From: Dechloromonas sp. Dech2017
Lineage (GTDB): Bacteria; Pseudomonadota; Gammaproteobacteria; Burkholderiales; Rhodocyclaceae
DNA length: 64,000 nucleotides
Assembly (NCBI GenBank): GCA_009469585.1
Contig: SSXW01000001.1
Span: 124,001 to 188,000 of the forward strand
Reading direction: 5' to 3'
A model generated the notes under the pieces. That model searched no databases. It was not told the origin of the DNA and saw nothing but the letters and a program-made list of their open reading frames with translations. The translations under genes and the position numbers were made by a program. How positions within the stretch are numbered: the stretch's first letter is position 1; each line of letters starts with the position of its first letter. Shown here piece by piece: positions 8,111-17,214 of the stretch.

Positions 8111-9542
8111 TCGCCTAGGTTGGCAGGATCAAGACAGAAAATTTGGTCAATTTTTGCCAATACTTTTTCTGGCATTTATTCTGGGGATTTTAGCGGCAGT
8201 ATTCCCTTGGTGGTTTGTGCTTGCTTTTTGTTTTCTGATTTTTTTTGGAATCGTTTCGTGGTTCGCTCCCGTATTTTCTGTGATTTTTGTTTTGGCGCTT
8301 CAATTCGGTGTTTTGTCTAAAATTATTCCTAGAATTCCTTTAGGTGGAGGTGGTTTAAATCCAGAGGATTTGGCGGTTCCAATTCTATTGCTTATATACG
8401 CAATAAAAAACTACGGCAGTTTGATCGCGAAACTTGATCCGCTGGTTAAATACATAAAGCCACTTTCGCTATTCTTGGTATGTGCGGTTATTTCCGCCGT
8501 AGTCGCTCTTGTGTACAAAACAGCGCCTACAAAGGACGTGCTCAATGAAATTAGGCCTTTCTTTACATGGTTATTATTCCCTTTGTTGTGTCTTGCGATC
8601 GATAATGAGCGGAGGCTTTCATTTTTTCTGAAAGCGCTGTTCATACTATCTACAGTTATCGCAGTTGGCATGCTTGTTCAGTCTTTTACTGGCTACCAGA
8701 TTTTTGAAAAAGGGCAAGAAGTTAGGGATCTATATACACTTGGTGGTAGCACAAGAGGTGTAAAGCGTAGTGAAACTGCTGGACAATTTCTTATGGCGGG
8801 CGCGTTGGTTTTTATATTTAGCCAATATGCCTTCGGAAGGATGAATAAATTTCTAGTGGCTTTAATCGCTACACCAATATTGGTAGGCGGAATAGCGGTT
8901 GGATTTGGTCGTGGACTGTGGTTGAGCGTGTTGTTGTCTATTTTTATTTTGGGTTTTTACGCGAAGCCAGTGAATTATATTAAATTTGCAATATTCGCAT
9001 GCGTGGTTTTTGTATTGTCAGCAACGGCGGTTTCGGCGTACAAGCCAGATTATGTTGAAGCTGTTATTGCGAGATTTACTAGCGTTGCAGAAGAAGTTGA
9101 CTCTGGTTCATCATTAGGGCGGCGAAAGGAGGAGAATCTATATGCTCTTGAACGAGTTTATGATAATCCCATTCTTGGAGTTGGGCTTGGTGGTCAATTC
9201 AAACCGTTTGGTAGAGAGTCCTTGACTTGGGAAAATGAGTCCAGGTACATCCATAATTCTTATGTGAGAATTGTTGCAAAGCTTGGTGTCCCTGGATTGC
9301 TCACCGCGATTTGGCTTGTGTGTGTTTTTTGGTTAAGAACCTACCGAATATTCCGGGATAATTCAGTTGATCCGGCAATTGGTTTTACGTGCTTTTGGAT
9401 TATCGTTACCACAACCCTTTTGACAGCAGCCACTCAACCAAATCTTGCAGCTCAAAATGGAGTCGCGACAATCGTTATTGCGTTGTTTGTTGCCGAGCGA
9501 CTTCGCCATGAAAAATGTCACGGCAAGATGTCCAGAGTGTAA
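8100..9542 (+). CDS. Wzy-like O-antigen polymerase/ligase family protein
   Basis: A 480-residue membrane protein with 10 or more hydrophobic helices and a large periplasmic loop near residues 335-395 (GSSLGRRKEENLYALERVYD, then GVGLGGQF and NSYVRIVAKLGVPGL). This loop with PILGVGLG and a following HNSYVRI is characteristic of the O-antigen ligase/polymerase fold. With the adjacent flippase it suggests Wzx/Wzy-dependent EPS assembly. Ligase and polymerase cannot be told apart by sequence alone; context favours polymerase. It is strongly AT-rich relative to the window average. Confidence 0.82.
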   Translation: MEFNRLGWQDQDRKFGQFLPILFLAFILGILAAVFPWWFVLAFCFLIFFGIVSWFAPVFSVIFVLALQFGVLSKIIPRIPLGGGGLNPEDLAVPILLLIYAIKNYGSLIAKLDPLVKYIKPLSLFLVCAVISAVVALVYKTAPTKDVLNEIRPFFTWLLFPLLCLAIDNERRLSFFLKALFILSTVIAVGMLVQSFTGYQIFEKGQEVRDLYTLGGSTRGVKRSETAGQFLMAGALVFIFSQYAFGRMNKFLVALIATPILVGGIAVGFGRGLWLSVLLSIFILGFYAKPVNYIKFAIFACVVFVLSATAVSAYKPDYVEAVIARFTSVAEEVDSGSSLGRRKEENLYALERVYDNPILGVGLGGQFKPFGRESLTWENESRYIHNSYVRIVAKLGVPGLLTAIWLVCVFWLRTYRIFRDNSVDPAIGFTCFWIIVTTTLLTAATQPNLAAQNGVATIVIALFVAERLRHEKCHGKMSRV

Positions 9543-9561
9543 TTCGGGATTGTATAACGTC

Positions 9562-10560
9562 ATGAATAAAGTATGGTTGGTTCTATTGAATTGGCGAAAC
9601 GCTCAGGATACCGTTGAATGTTTACAATCTGTGCTTTCCGATCAATCGGATAAAATATTTGGCGTAGTCGTCTGTGATAATGCATCTGATGATGGTTCGA
9701 TTTCTATAATCAAAGCATGGGCTAACGAAATTGGGTGGCGTGAACGCGAGTTTACTTGGTCGGTCAACGAATTCATCAGTGCTGATAATGGTTCACAGTC
9801 GGAGCAGAGTTTTAATAGGCATGAACTAGTATTGATTCACACCGGTTCAAATCTCGGTTTTGCTGGAGGGAATAATGTCGGTATCAAGTTTATTCAGCGT
9901 TATAGGGATTACGACTTTATATTTCTTCTGAATAACGATGCCTTGCTCACCGATGGTGCTGTCGAGGCAATGGTACAGACTTTCGAGGACGACCAGACTG
10001 TAGGAATGTGTGGGGCGACAGTGGTTTATCACCATACGCCTGATCGTGTGCAGGCTTTTGGGGGGTCACGTTTTTCCCCCTTGTTTGGTCGCGCATCCCA
10101 TATCGGCGCCGGGAGATCGATAGATGCTCCCCGAGATCGAGAAAAGGTAGAGCTTGAACTTGGTTATATCCTTGGCGCGGCACTCATGATCTCTCGCTCC
10201 TGTCTTGAGGTAATTGGGTTAATGGAAGAGAGATACTTTCTTTATTACGAGGAAATAGATTGGGCGACGAGGGCAAAGCGAGCCGGATTCCGGTTGGCAT
10301 ACACTCCGGAGGCGGTCATCTTTCATAAAGAAGGTGGAACGATCGGTTCCAGTGCCGACAAGAATAAACGCAGCCTGTTGTCTGAGTATTACCTCGTGCG
10401 CAGTCGATTGATGTTCACGCGCAAGCTTTATCCGCTTTGTCTTCCAACAGTTGTTTTATTCACGGGCTTCCAGGTATTTCGGCACTTGGTTCGTTTTCAC
10501 TACAAACGTTTCACAAACGGCTGCAGGGCGTTGTTCGGACTGCCCTTCCAACGCACGTGA
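9562..10560 (+). CDS. GT2-family glycosyltransferase (rhamnosyltransferase-like)
   Basis: A 332-residue GT-A enzyme. It begins VWLVLLNWRNAQDTVECLQS, followed by VVVCDNASDDGS, the nucleotide-binding part, and FIFLLNNDALLTDGAVEAM, which carries the DxD-like NDA motif. EEIDWATRAKRAGFRLAYTP is the ED motif region typical of rhamnosyl and similar transferases. ATG 9562 lies 19 bp after the previous stop; the longer frame from 9445 overlaps that gene and is rejected. dTDP-rhamnose made by the rfb genes in this locus is a plausible donor, but the specificity is not readable from sequence. Confidence 0.88.
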   Translation: MNKVWLVLLNWRNAQDTVECLQSVLSDQSDKIFGVVVCDNASDDGSISIIKAWANEIGWREREFTWSVNEFISADNGSQSEQSFNRHELVLIHTGSNLGFAGGNNVGIKFIQRYRDYDFIFLLNNDALLTDGAVEAMVQTFEDDQTVGMCGATVVYHHTPDRVQAFGGSRFSPLFGRASHIGAGRSIDAPRDREKVELELGYILGAALMISRSCLEVIGLMEERYFLYYEEIDWATRAKRAGFRLAYTPEAVIFHKEGGTIGSSADKNKRSLLSEYYLVRSRLMFTRKLYPLCLPTVVLFTGFQVFRHLVRFHYKRFTNGCRALFGLPFQRT

Positions 10561-10567
10561 GAGCGCC

Positions 10568-11374
10568 ATGATCAGATCATTTATTCGGGACTATGGCCTG
10601 GCTATCCTGCTGTGCCTGACAGGCGGTTTGCAAGTAACAAGCGGCGCGATAGCCATGCCGTTAGTCGTAGACATGAGCGATTTGTCTCAAGGGATGAAGG
10701 CTTTTCCCGTTCTGCGAAATAACTGGGGAATGAACAATATTTCATTTTTGGCGGAGAACAGCCCGACTCCCAATTTCATGCGCGTTGCGGTGCCAATGGG
10801 TGCGATTGATCCGGGCACCATGAGCCGTCGAAGCCTACCGCGCGGCGGCGCTGGATTTAAATCAGAGTCGATTCCGCTTGGGGTCGAACATGCATTGCTT
10901 TCTTACAGGGTGCGGTTTCCAAGTGACTTCGATTTCGTTCGAGGTGGGAAACTCCCAGGGCTATACGGTGGCGTGGGCAATTCCGGCGGAAAGATTCCCG
11001 ATGGCACAGACGGTTTCTCGTTTCGCTTGATGTGGGGTAAGAACGGTGCCGGCGAGGTGTATGCATACCTGCCGAGCAGCGTCACATACGGGACCGGATT
11101 TTTTCGGGGGGCCTTTTACTTCAAACCCGGGGTCTGGCACGACGTTGTTCAGGAGTTAAGGCTCAATACCCCGGGATTGGGGGATGGCTATGTTCGGCTT
11201 TGGTTGGATGGAAAACTGGTTGGCGAGCAAGCCGGCCTTGTAATTCGTTCTGTCGACTCACTAAAGATCAACGGCCTTTTCTTTGATTTCTTCTTTGGTG
11301 GTAACGATGACACTTGGGCGCCGAGGCGGAATACCTACGTCGACTTCTCAAATTTCAAGATTCGCAGCTACTAA
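10568..11374 (+). CDS. Secreted polysaccharide-lyase-14-like protein
   Basis: A 268-residue protein with a signal peptide (AILLCLTGGLQVTSGAIA, then M). The body resembles the PL14/alginate-lyase-like jelly-roll family: LSYRVRFPSDFDFVRGGKLP, GLYGGVGNSGGK, FSFRLMWGKNGAGEVYAYLP and GVWHDVVQELRLN. Lyases of this kind are exported to trim EPS or free blocked polymer from the envelope. It lies inside the glycosyltransferase block, so it probably acts on this locus's own polymer. ATG 10568 is chosen since the longer frame from 10451 overlaps the GT2 gene. The substrate is unknown. Confidence 0.75.
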   Translation: MIRSFIRDYGLAILLCLTGGLQVTSGAIAMPLVVDMSDLSQGMKAFPVLRNNWGMNNISFLAENSPTPNFMRVAVPMGAIDPGTMSRRSLPRGGAGFKSESIPLGVEHALLSYRVRFPSDFDFVRGGKLPGLYGGVGNSGGKIPDGTDGFSFRLMWGKNGAGEVYAYLPSSVTYGTGFFRGAFYFKPGVWHDVVQELRLNTPGLGDGYVRLWLDGKLVGEQAGLVIRSVDSLKINGLFFDFFFGGNDDTWAPRRNTYVDFSNFKIRSY

Positions 11375-11376
11375 AA

Positions 11377-12387
11377 ATGAAATCCAATAGTCCTCTTCAT
11401 GTTGCCTGGACCACTTTTCAGCGCAGGCAGGTTTCGATGGCGCAGGCGGCCGGCTTCGAGTGTGTGTTTCTGCCGATTCAGGCAAAAGGCAAACTGAGTA
11501 AGGCTTTCGGGTATTTGCGCGCGCTAGTTCAAACAATTGCAGTGCTCAAGCGCCAGCGGCCGCCGGTGGTCTGGGTTCAATTGCCACAAGTGCCGGCTTT
11601 GTGGGCGGCATTGCTGTATCGCGCACTGTTTTTTCCAGCCACCAAGATCGTTGCTGATTGCCACAACGCCCAACTGCGCGCTCCGTGGAGCCGTTTCCCG
11701 CTCGCGCAATGGTCGTTGAGCCGTGCTGATGTCATCCTGGTGCACAACGAAGCCATGTTTGAGCAGGCCAAGGTAATCGGGTGGCCGATAAATAAAGTCC
11801 ATGTGCTTGAGGATGTCCCGCCTGTTCTGTCGGATGTCAAACCGACGGGACTGGCGAAGTCGCAGATTGATGCACCCAAGCCCTGGGTTGTCTTCCCCGG
11901 TTCGTTTGCTGCAGACGAACCGATTGCCGAGGTCATGGAGGCCGCACGCCTTGCCCCTGACCTTACGTTCATCATCACGGGGCGTCCGGAGCGTGCTGCC
12001 AGAAATGGCCACGACATTAGCCAACTTCCTTCAAACATGCGTCTGCCAGGGTTTCTGTCGATTGAGGTCTTTGACGATCTCCTGCGCGAGGCCGATGTCG
12101 TGTTGGGCCTGACGCGGGAAGAGGGTATTCAACTCAGCGTTTGCAACGAGGCACTTGGGTTTCGCCGACCCTTGGTGACATCAGATACAGCGATTCTTCG
12201 TCAGTTGTTTTCCGACGCGGCGGTTATGGTTTCTACCAATGATCCGGGAAGCATTGCCGATGGTTGTAGGGAGGCGCTTGCAGAGCAAGTTTTGCGCTCA
12301 CAGCTTTCGGCTCAACTCGCTTTGGTTCGCCTCGGTAGTTGGATCAACGGGCAGTTTTCTTCTGTAAAAAAGGCGCTGAGCACATAG
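11377..12387 (+). CDS. GT-B glycosyltransferase (GT4-like)
   Basis: A 336-residue GT-B-type transferase. The N-terminal half carries VVWVQLPQVPALWAALLYRA and KIVADCHNAQ; the C-terminal half carries PWVVFPGSFAADEPI, FIITGRPERAARNG and ADVVLGLTREEGIQLSVCNE, where the Glu region of retaining GT4 enzymes is expected. It starts at ATG 11377, 2 bp after the previous stop; the longer frame from 11314 overlaps that gene. It probably adds one sugar of the EPS repeat. Composition is intermediate between the AT-rich core and the GC-rich flanks. Confidence 0.8.
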   Translation: MKSNSPLHVAWTTFQRRQVSMAQAAGFECVFLPIQAKGKLSKAFGYLRALVQTIAVLKRQRPPVVWVQLPQVPALWAALLYRALFFPATKIVADCHNAQLRAPWSRFPLAQWSLSRADVILVHNEAMFEQAKVIGWPINKVHVLEDVPPVLSDVKPTGLAKSQIDAPKPWVVFPGSFAADEPIAEVMEAARLAPDLTFIITGRPERAARNGHDISQLPSNMRLPGFLSIEVFDDLLREADVVLGLTREEGIQLSVCNEALGFRRPLVTSDTAILRQLFSDAAVMVSTNDPGSIADGCREALAEQVLRSQLSAQLALVRLGSWINGQFSSVKKALST

Positions 12388-12432
12388 AAATTTAAGCGCG
12401 GGAATTGAAGTTTTATTTTTTAGAGCCTAAGA

Positions 12433-13536
12433 ATGCAAAAGCCACTTATTTACCTCGTCGCCGGTGCGCGACCGAATTTCATGAAGATTGCTCCCATCGT
12501 CCGTGCTGTGCTGGCGCACGGTGGTCTGGTTTTCAAAATTATTCATACCGGCCAGCATTACGACCGGGAAATGAATGATGTGTTCTTCGAAGAGTTGGGC
12601 ATTCCCGAGCCGGATGTTTTCATGGCGGCGGGGGGCGGTAGCCATGCCCAGCAGACGGCCAAGATCATGGTGGCCTTTGAAGAACTCTGCCAGGCCGCGC
12701 GGCCCGATGCGGTTCTGGTGGTGGGGGATGTGAATTCGACATTGGCTTGCTCGATTGTGGCCAAGAAGCTCAGCATTCCTGTGGCGCACGTTGAGGCCGG
12801 TTTGCGCAGCGGCGACATGGCGATGCCGGAAGAGATCAACCGTCTGGTGACGGACAGTATTTCGGACTGGTTCTTCGTGACGGAGCCGAGCGGTGTTTCG
12901 CACTTGCAGCGCGAGGGCAAGGCGGATTCGGCGATTCATTATGTCGGCCATGTGATGGTCGATAACCTGCTTTATCAGGCAGAAAAGCTGAAGGATGTCG
13001 ATGCGTCGGTATTTGAAATTTCGGCCAAAATTCCGGTTGACCGTAGATATGGCGTGGTGACGCTGCACCGGCCGAGCAATGTGGATGATGCGGCGATGAT
13101 GGCGCAGATTGGTGGTGCGCTACGCGAGATTGCGGCTGAACTGCCGTTGATCTTCCCGGTGCATCCGCGGACTCGGGGCAATCTGGAGAAATTTGGTGTC
13201 GATCTCGGGCCGAATGTCACGCTGGCCGGGCCGCAGGCGTACATGGCTTTCCTGAGCCTGTGGAAGGACGCTGTGGTTGTGCTGACTGACAGCGGTGGCT
13301 TGCAGGAGGAAACCACGGCGCTGGGCGTGCCTTGCATCACGATTCGGGAAAATACCGAGCGTCCGGTGACGGTGGATGAAGGTTCGAACGTGCTGGCTGG
13401 TACGGACCCAGTACGTATCGTGGCTGAGGTGCGCAAGGTGTTGCGCGGTGAGGGCAAGGAGGGGCGCCGGCCTGATTTGTGGGATGGCAAGGCTGCTGAG
13501 CGGATTGTCACGGTGCTGGCGAAGGAATTGTCATGA
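12433..13536 (+). CDS. wecB: UDP-N-acetylglucosamine 2-epimerase (non-hydrolysing)
   Basis: A 367-residue WecB/MnaA-type epimerase that interconverts UDP-GlcNAc and UDP-ManNAc in the cytoplasm. Visible motifs are GARPNFMKIAPIVRA, HTGQHYDREM, GDVNSTLACSIVA, HVEAGLRSGD, PVHPRTRGNLE and TDSGGLQEETTALGVP. The following GT26 transferase and nucleotide-sugar dehydrogenase form a likely ManNAc/uronate branch. It overlaps the next gene by 4 bp (ATGA). One copy of the dispersed repeat lies inside the gene at 13011-13046, encoding ISAKIPVDRRYG. Confidence 0.94.
   Translation: MQKPLIYLVAGARPNFMKIAPIVRAVLAHGGLVFKIIHTGQHYDREMNDVFFEELGIPEPDVFMAAGGGSHAQQTAKIMVAFEELCQAARPDAVLVVGDVNSTLACSIVAKKLSIPVAHVEAGLRSGDMAMPEEINRLVTDSISDWFFVTEPSGVSHLQREGKADSAIHYVGHVMVDNLLYQAEKLKDVDASVFEISAKIPVDRRYGVVTLHRPSNVDDAAMMAQIGGALREIAAELPLIFPVHPRTRGNLEKFGVDLGPNVTLAGPQAYMAFLSLWKDAVVVLTDSGGLQEETTALGVPCITIRENTERPVTVDEGSNVLAGTDPVRIVAEVRKVLRGEGKEGRRPDLWDGKAAERIVTVLAKELS
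13011..13046 (+). repeat. Dispersed bipartite repeat, copy B (in wecB)
   Basis: The arm ATTTCGGCCAAAATTCC is followed by the core GGTTGACCGTAG. The core is one of the less complete ones because the 3' part (GC-RAT) has diverged. Confidence 0.5.
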
Positions 13537-14285
13537 GCCAGCGTATTGAATTGATGGGGTGTTATGTAGACAACCTGTCGATGGAGGACACGCTGCAGAC
13601 CATCGAGGGGTTCATCAAGAGCGGCAAGCCGCACCAGCACGTGGTGGTGAACGTGGACAAATTGGTGAAGGCCAGCCGCGATGATGGCTTGCGCAAGATC
13701 ATCAACGAGTGTGCCTTGATCAACGTCGATGGCATGCCGGTTGTTTGGGCTTCGCGCCTGCTGGGCAAGCCGTTGAAGGAGCGCGTGGCGGGTGTCGATC
13801 TGTTCGAATCGCTGATGGCGCGTTCGGCGGAGAAGGGCTGGCGGGTTTTTCTGCTGGGGGCGCGCGAAGAGGTTGTCTCGGGGGTCAAGGATATCTACGA
13901 AAAGCGTTTCCCCGGTTTCAAGCTGGCCGGTTACCGGAACGGTTACTGGAAGCCTGAAGAGGAGGGCGCTGTCGTTCAGCAGATCAAGGAGGCCGAGGCT
14001 GATTTGTTGTTCGTGGCGATCAGCTCGCCCAAGAAGGAGCATTTCCTGGGGCAGTACCAGGCGGAGATGAAGATTCCGTTTGCCATGGGTGTGGGCGGTA
14101 CTTTTGATGTGGCCGTCGGGCGGGTCAAGCGGGCGCCAGTGTGGATGCAGAAGGCAGGGCTGGAGTGGTTCTACCGCTTCCTGCAGGAGCCTACCCGCAT
14201 GTTCAAGCGCTATTTCATTGATGACATGGCCTTCTTCAGCCTGTTGATCAGAGAGTTTTTCGCGCCTAAGCGCGTCAGCAAATAA
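13533..14285 (+). CDS. WecG/TagA/CpsF-family (GT26) glycosyltransferase
   Basis: A 250-residue GT26 enzyme, about the usual family length. Motifs include HVVVNVDKLVKASRD, INVDGMPVVWASRLLG, RVAGVDLFESLM, RVFLLGAREEVV, LLFVAISSPKKEHFL and AMGVGGTFDVAVGRVKRAP. This family transfers N-acetylmannosamine or ManNAc-uronate from UDP to lipid-linked acceptors, which fits the wecB gene upstream and the dehydrogenase downstream. It overlaps wecB by 4 bp, so the two are translationally coupled. Confidence 0.92.
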   Translation: MSQRIELMGCYVDNLSMEDTLQTIEGFIKSGKPHQHVVVNVDKLVKASRDDGLRKIINECALINVDGMPVVWASRLLGKPLKERVAGVDLFESLMARSAEKGWRVFLLGAREEVVSGVKDIYEKRFPGFKLAGYRNGYWKPEEEGAVVQQIKEAEADLLFVAISSPKKEHFLGQYQAEMKIPFAMGVGGTFDVAVGRVKRAPVWMQKAGLEWFYRFLQEPTRMFKRYFIDDMAFFSLLIREFFAPKRVSK

Positions 14286-14306
14286 CAATTCATTCAGGGA
14301 GTCGGT

Positions 14307-15587
14307 ATGTCGGTTGTTGCGGTTATTGGCCTGGGCTATGTTGGCCTACCACTGGTGGTGGAGTTCGGTAAAACCATGCACACGATTGGTTTTGACATTG
14401 CAGTGCCGAAGGTGGAGGCGTGCTTGCGCGGCACCGATCCGTCGCGTGAACTGACGGATGACGAAATGGCGCTGGCGAAATTTGCCGAGTACACGTCTGA
14501 CCCAGCGCGCCTGGGCGAGGCGGACATCATCATCGTGGCGGTGCCGACGCCGGTGGATGATGCGCATATTCCGGATTTTCGCCCGCTGGTGGGGGCCAGC
14601 ATTAGCGCTGGGCGCAACATGAAGAAGGGCGCTGTCGTGGTGTATGAATCGACGGTGTATCCGGGGGCGACGGAGGAGGTGTGTGTTCCGGTGCTGGAGC
14701 GCGAATCGGGATTGAAATGGAAGCAGGATTTCTTCATCGGCTATTCACCGGAGCGGATCAACCCGGGGGACAGGGATCATACATTGACGACGATTCTCAA
14801 GGTGGTTTCTGGTGATAGCCCGGAAACGCTGGAGAAGGTGGCCGCGCTATACGAAATGATCGTCAAGCCAGGCGTGCACCGTTGTGCCAGCATCAAGGCA
14901 GCTGAGGCGGCCAAGGTGATCGAGAATACGCAGCGCGATTTGAACATTGCATTGATGAACGAATTGTCGATCATCTTCAACAGGTTGGGTATCGATACCA
15001 GCGAGGTGCTGGAGGCCGCGGGGACGAAGTGGAATTTCCTGAAGTTCAAGCCGGGTTTGGTCGGCGGTCATTGCATCGGCGTTGATCCTTATTACCTGAC
15101 GCACAAGGCGGTGATGATTGGCTACCATCCTCAGGTGATTCTGGCCGGACGGCGAATCAATGACGGCATGGGCAAGTTCATTGCCGAGCAGACAATCAAG
15201 CAGTTGATATCCCAGGGTAGTTATGTGAAGGGGGCGCGCGTCACCATTTTGGGCCTGACCTTCAAGGAGAATTGCGCTGATCTTCGAAATTCGAAGGTGG
15301 TGGACATCATCAATGAACTGAAAACCTACGGTGTTGAAGTTTTTGTCCATGACCCGCATGGTGATCCTGCCGAGGCAATACACGAGTACGGCGTGCAACT
15401 GACCGCTTGGGACGAATTGCCGCGGGCAGATGCAATCGTTGCTGCTGTTTCGCACAAAGAGTACGGCGAAAAATCGGTGGAAGATCTGGCTCGGAAGATG
15501 GTCAAGGGCGCTTGCTTTGTTGATGTGAAGGCCGCATTCGACGCAAAGGCGCTTGAAGAATCCGGCTTCAGGGTGTGGCGGCTGTAA
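14307..15587 (+). CDS. tviB: TviB-like nucleotide-sugar 6-dehydrogenase
   Basis: A 426-residue UDP-sugar dehydrogenase (NAD-dependent oxidation of the C6 hydroxyl to a uronate). The Rossmann motif VIGLGYVGLPLVVEFGK is followed by VAVPTPVDDAH and YESTVYPGATEEVC. The catalytic Cys256 lies in VGGHCIGVDPYYLTHKA. It most resembles TviB-type UDP-GlcNAc dehydrogenases, but UDP-ManNAc or UDP-Glc cannot be excluded. It lies directly after wecB and the GT26 gene. A clearly related paralogue is at 58073-59359. Confidence 0.9.
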   Translation: MSVVAVIGLGYVGLPLVVEFGKTMHTIGFDIAVPKVEACLRGTDPSRELTDDEMALAKFAEYTSDPARLGEADIIIVAVPTPVDDAHIPDFRPLVGASISAGRNMKKGAVVVYESTVYPGATEEVCVPVLERESGLKWKQDFFIGYSPERINPGDRDHTLTTILKVVSGDSPETLEKVAALYEMIVKPGVHRCASIKAAEAAKVIENTQRDLNIALMNELSIIFNRLGIDTSEVLEAAGTKWNFLKFKPGLVGGHCIGVDPYYLTHKAVMIGYHPQVILAGRRINDGMGKFIAEQTIKQLISQGSYVKGARVTILGLTFKENCADLRNSKVVDIINELKTYGVEVFVHDPHGDPAEAIHEYGVQLTAWDELPRADAIVAAVSHKEYGEKSVEDLARKMVKGACFVDVKAAFDAKALEESGFRVWRL

Positions 15588-15590
15588 TTT

Positions 15591-15630
15591 GGTTTTTTGG
15601 CAAAATTTCCGGTTGACCGCAGCAATGGCC
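15591..15630 (+). repeat. Dispersed bipartite repeat, copy C (intergenic)
   Basis: It fills the gap between the dehydrogenase and manC. The arm TTTTTTGGCAAAATTTCC is followed by the core GGTTGACCGCAGCAAT and GGCC. It is one of two intergenic copies and so is free of coding constraint. Confidence 0.85.
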
Positions 15631-15655
15631 GGGCATCTTCAAGGTTTGAATCGCG

Positions 15656-17095
15656 ATGACTAAAATCCTCCCTGTCGTTCTCTCCGGTGGTTCCGGCACC
15701 CGCCTGTGGCCGCTTTCGCGCGAGAAGTATCCCAAGCAGTTGTTGCCGCTGGTTGGCGAGCAGTCGATGTTGCAGGCGACGGTGTTGCGGCTGGAGGGGC
15801 TGGCCGGGATGGCGGCGCCCTTGCTGGTGTGCAACGAGGAGCATCGTTTCGTGGTGGCCGAGCAGGTGCGTTCGCTGGGCCTGCAGGGCGCGGTGCTGCT
15901 TGAACCCTTCGGCCGCAACACGGCGCCGGCGCTGGCCCTGGCCGCCCTGTGGGCGGTGCAGGGGGGCGATGATCCGGTGCTGGTGGTGATGCCGGCCGAT
16001 CACGACATGGCCGATGGCGCGGCCTTCCGCGATGCCGTGGGGCGAGCCGTGGCGCTGGCGGCGACGGGCGTGGCGGTGACTTTCGGCATCACGCCCGATT
16101 GCCCGGAGACGGGTTACGGTTACATCCAGCGCGGGGCGGCGCTGGGCGACGGCTCGGGGGCTTTCGCGCTAACCCGCTTTGTTGAGAAGCCGAACCGCGA
16201 GACGGCGGAGGCTTACCTGGATTCCGGTGCGTATTTGTGGAACAGCGGCATCTTCGTGATGCGCGCTTCGGTGTGGCTGGCCGCGCTCGGCGTCTGCCGG
16301 CCGGACATTCTCGAAGCCTGCCGCAAGGCGCTGGCCGGCGGCAAGGCCGATGGCGATTTCGTGCGGGTCGATGTCCAGGCCTTCAAGGCCTGCCCGTCCG
16401 ATTCGATCGACTACGCGGTGATGGAGCGCCTGACCGGCGGCGACGCCGCCTTGCCCAAGGCGGCGGTGATTCCGCTGGCGGCCGGCTGGTCGGACGTGGG
16501 GGCCTGGGACGCGCTGTGGAAGGTCTTGCCGAAATGCCCGGAAGGCAACGCGACGCGCGGCGACGTGCTGCTCGACAACTGCCGCAACACGCTGGCCTTT
16601 TCGGAAAGCCGCCTGGTCGCCTGCGTCGGGGTCAGCGACCTGGTCGTGGTCGAGACGCACGATGCGGTGCTGGTGGCGCATCACGACGCGACACAGGATG
16701 TGAAGAAGATTGTCGACCGCCTGAAGGCGGAGAAGCGCAGCGTCGCGCAGTGGCACCGCAAGGTGCACCGGCCCTGGGGCTGGTACGACGGCGTCGATTG
16801 CGGCGAGCGTTTCCAGGTCAAGCGCATCGGCGTCAAGCCGGGCGGCACGCTGTCGCTGCAGATGCACCACCACCGCGCCGAGCACTGGATCGTGGTCAGC
16901 GGCACGGCTCGGGTGACGCGCGGCGAGGAGGTCTTCCTGGTCAGCGAAAACCAGTCCACCTACATCCCGCTGGGCGTCAAGCACCGCCTGGAAAACCCCG
17001 GCATCGTGCCGCTCGAGATGATCGAGGTGCAGTCAGGCAGCTACCTGGGCGAGGACGACATCGTGCGCTTTGAGGATAGTTATGGGCGGAGCTGA
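15656..17095 (+). CDS. manC: Mannose-1-phosphate guanylyltransferase / mannose-6-phosphate isomerase
   Basis: A 479-residue bifunctional ManC/AlgA-type enzyme making GDP-mannose. The pyrophosphorylase signature VVLSGGSGTRLWPLSREKYP is at the N-terminus, with LEPFGRNTAPALALAAL and MPADHDM following, and FVEKPNRETAEAYL further on. The C-terminal cupin with KPGGTLSLQMHHHRAEHWIV is the type II isomerase domain with its metal-binding histidines. Full length for the family. It ends the first run of EPS precursor genes; the accessory islet follows. Confidence 0.95.
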   Translation: MTKILPVVLSGGSGTRLWPLSREKYPKQLLPLVGEQSMLQATVLRLEGLAGMAAPLLVCNEEHRFVVAEQVRSLGLQGAVLLEPFGRNTAPALALAALWAVQGGDDPVLVVMPADHDMADGAAFRDAVGRAVALAATGVAVTFGITPDCPETGYGYIQRGAALGDGSGAFALTRFVEKPNRETAEAYLDSGAYLWNSGIFVMRASVWLAALGVCRPDILEACRKALAGGKADGDFVRVDVQAFKACPSDSIDYAVMERLTGGDAALPKAAVIPLAAGWSDVGAWDALWKVLPKCPEGNATRGDVLLDNCRNTLAFSESRLVACVGVSDLVVVETHDAVLVAHHDATQDVKKIVDRLKAEKRSVAQWHRKVHRPWGWYDGVDCGERFQVKRIGVKPGGTLSLQMHHHRAEHWIVVSGTARVTRGEEVFLVSENQSTYIPLGVKHRLENPGIVPLEMIEVQSGSYLGEDDIVRFEDSYGRS

Positions 17096-17169
17096 GGCGG
17101 GCGGGGGGTGTGCTCGGGCGGGGCGAGGGGGTTTTCGGCAACGTGAGGCTTGCTCGGGTGCCCGTTCGC

Positions 17170-17214
17170 CATTTGGTTATACTCTGATTATCAATTTTTG
17201 AGTATAACCAAATG
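17170..17214. promoter_or_regulatory. Perfect 15-bp inverted repeat ending on a start codon
   Basis: CATTTGGTTATACTC (17170-17184) is mirrored exactly by GAGTATAACCAAATG (17200-17214) around a 15-bp loop. The last three bases of the right arm are the ATG of the following gene. As DNA it is a strong operator candidate; as RNA it would bury the start codon in a stem. Confidence 0.9.
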
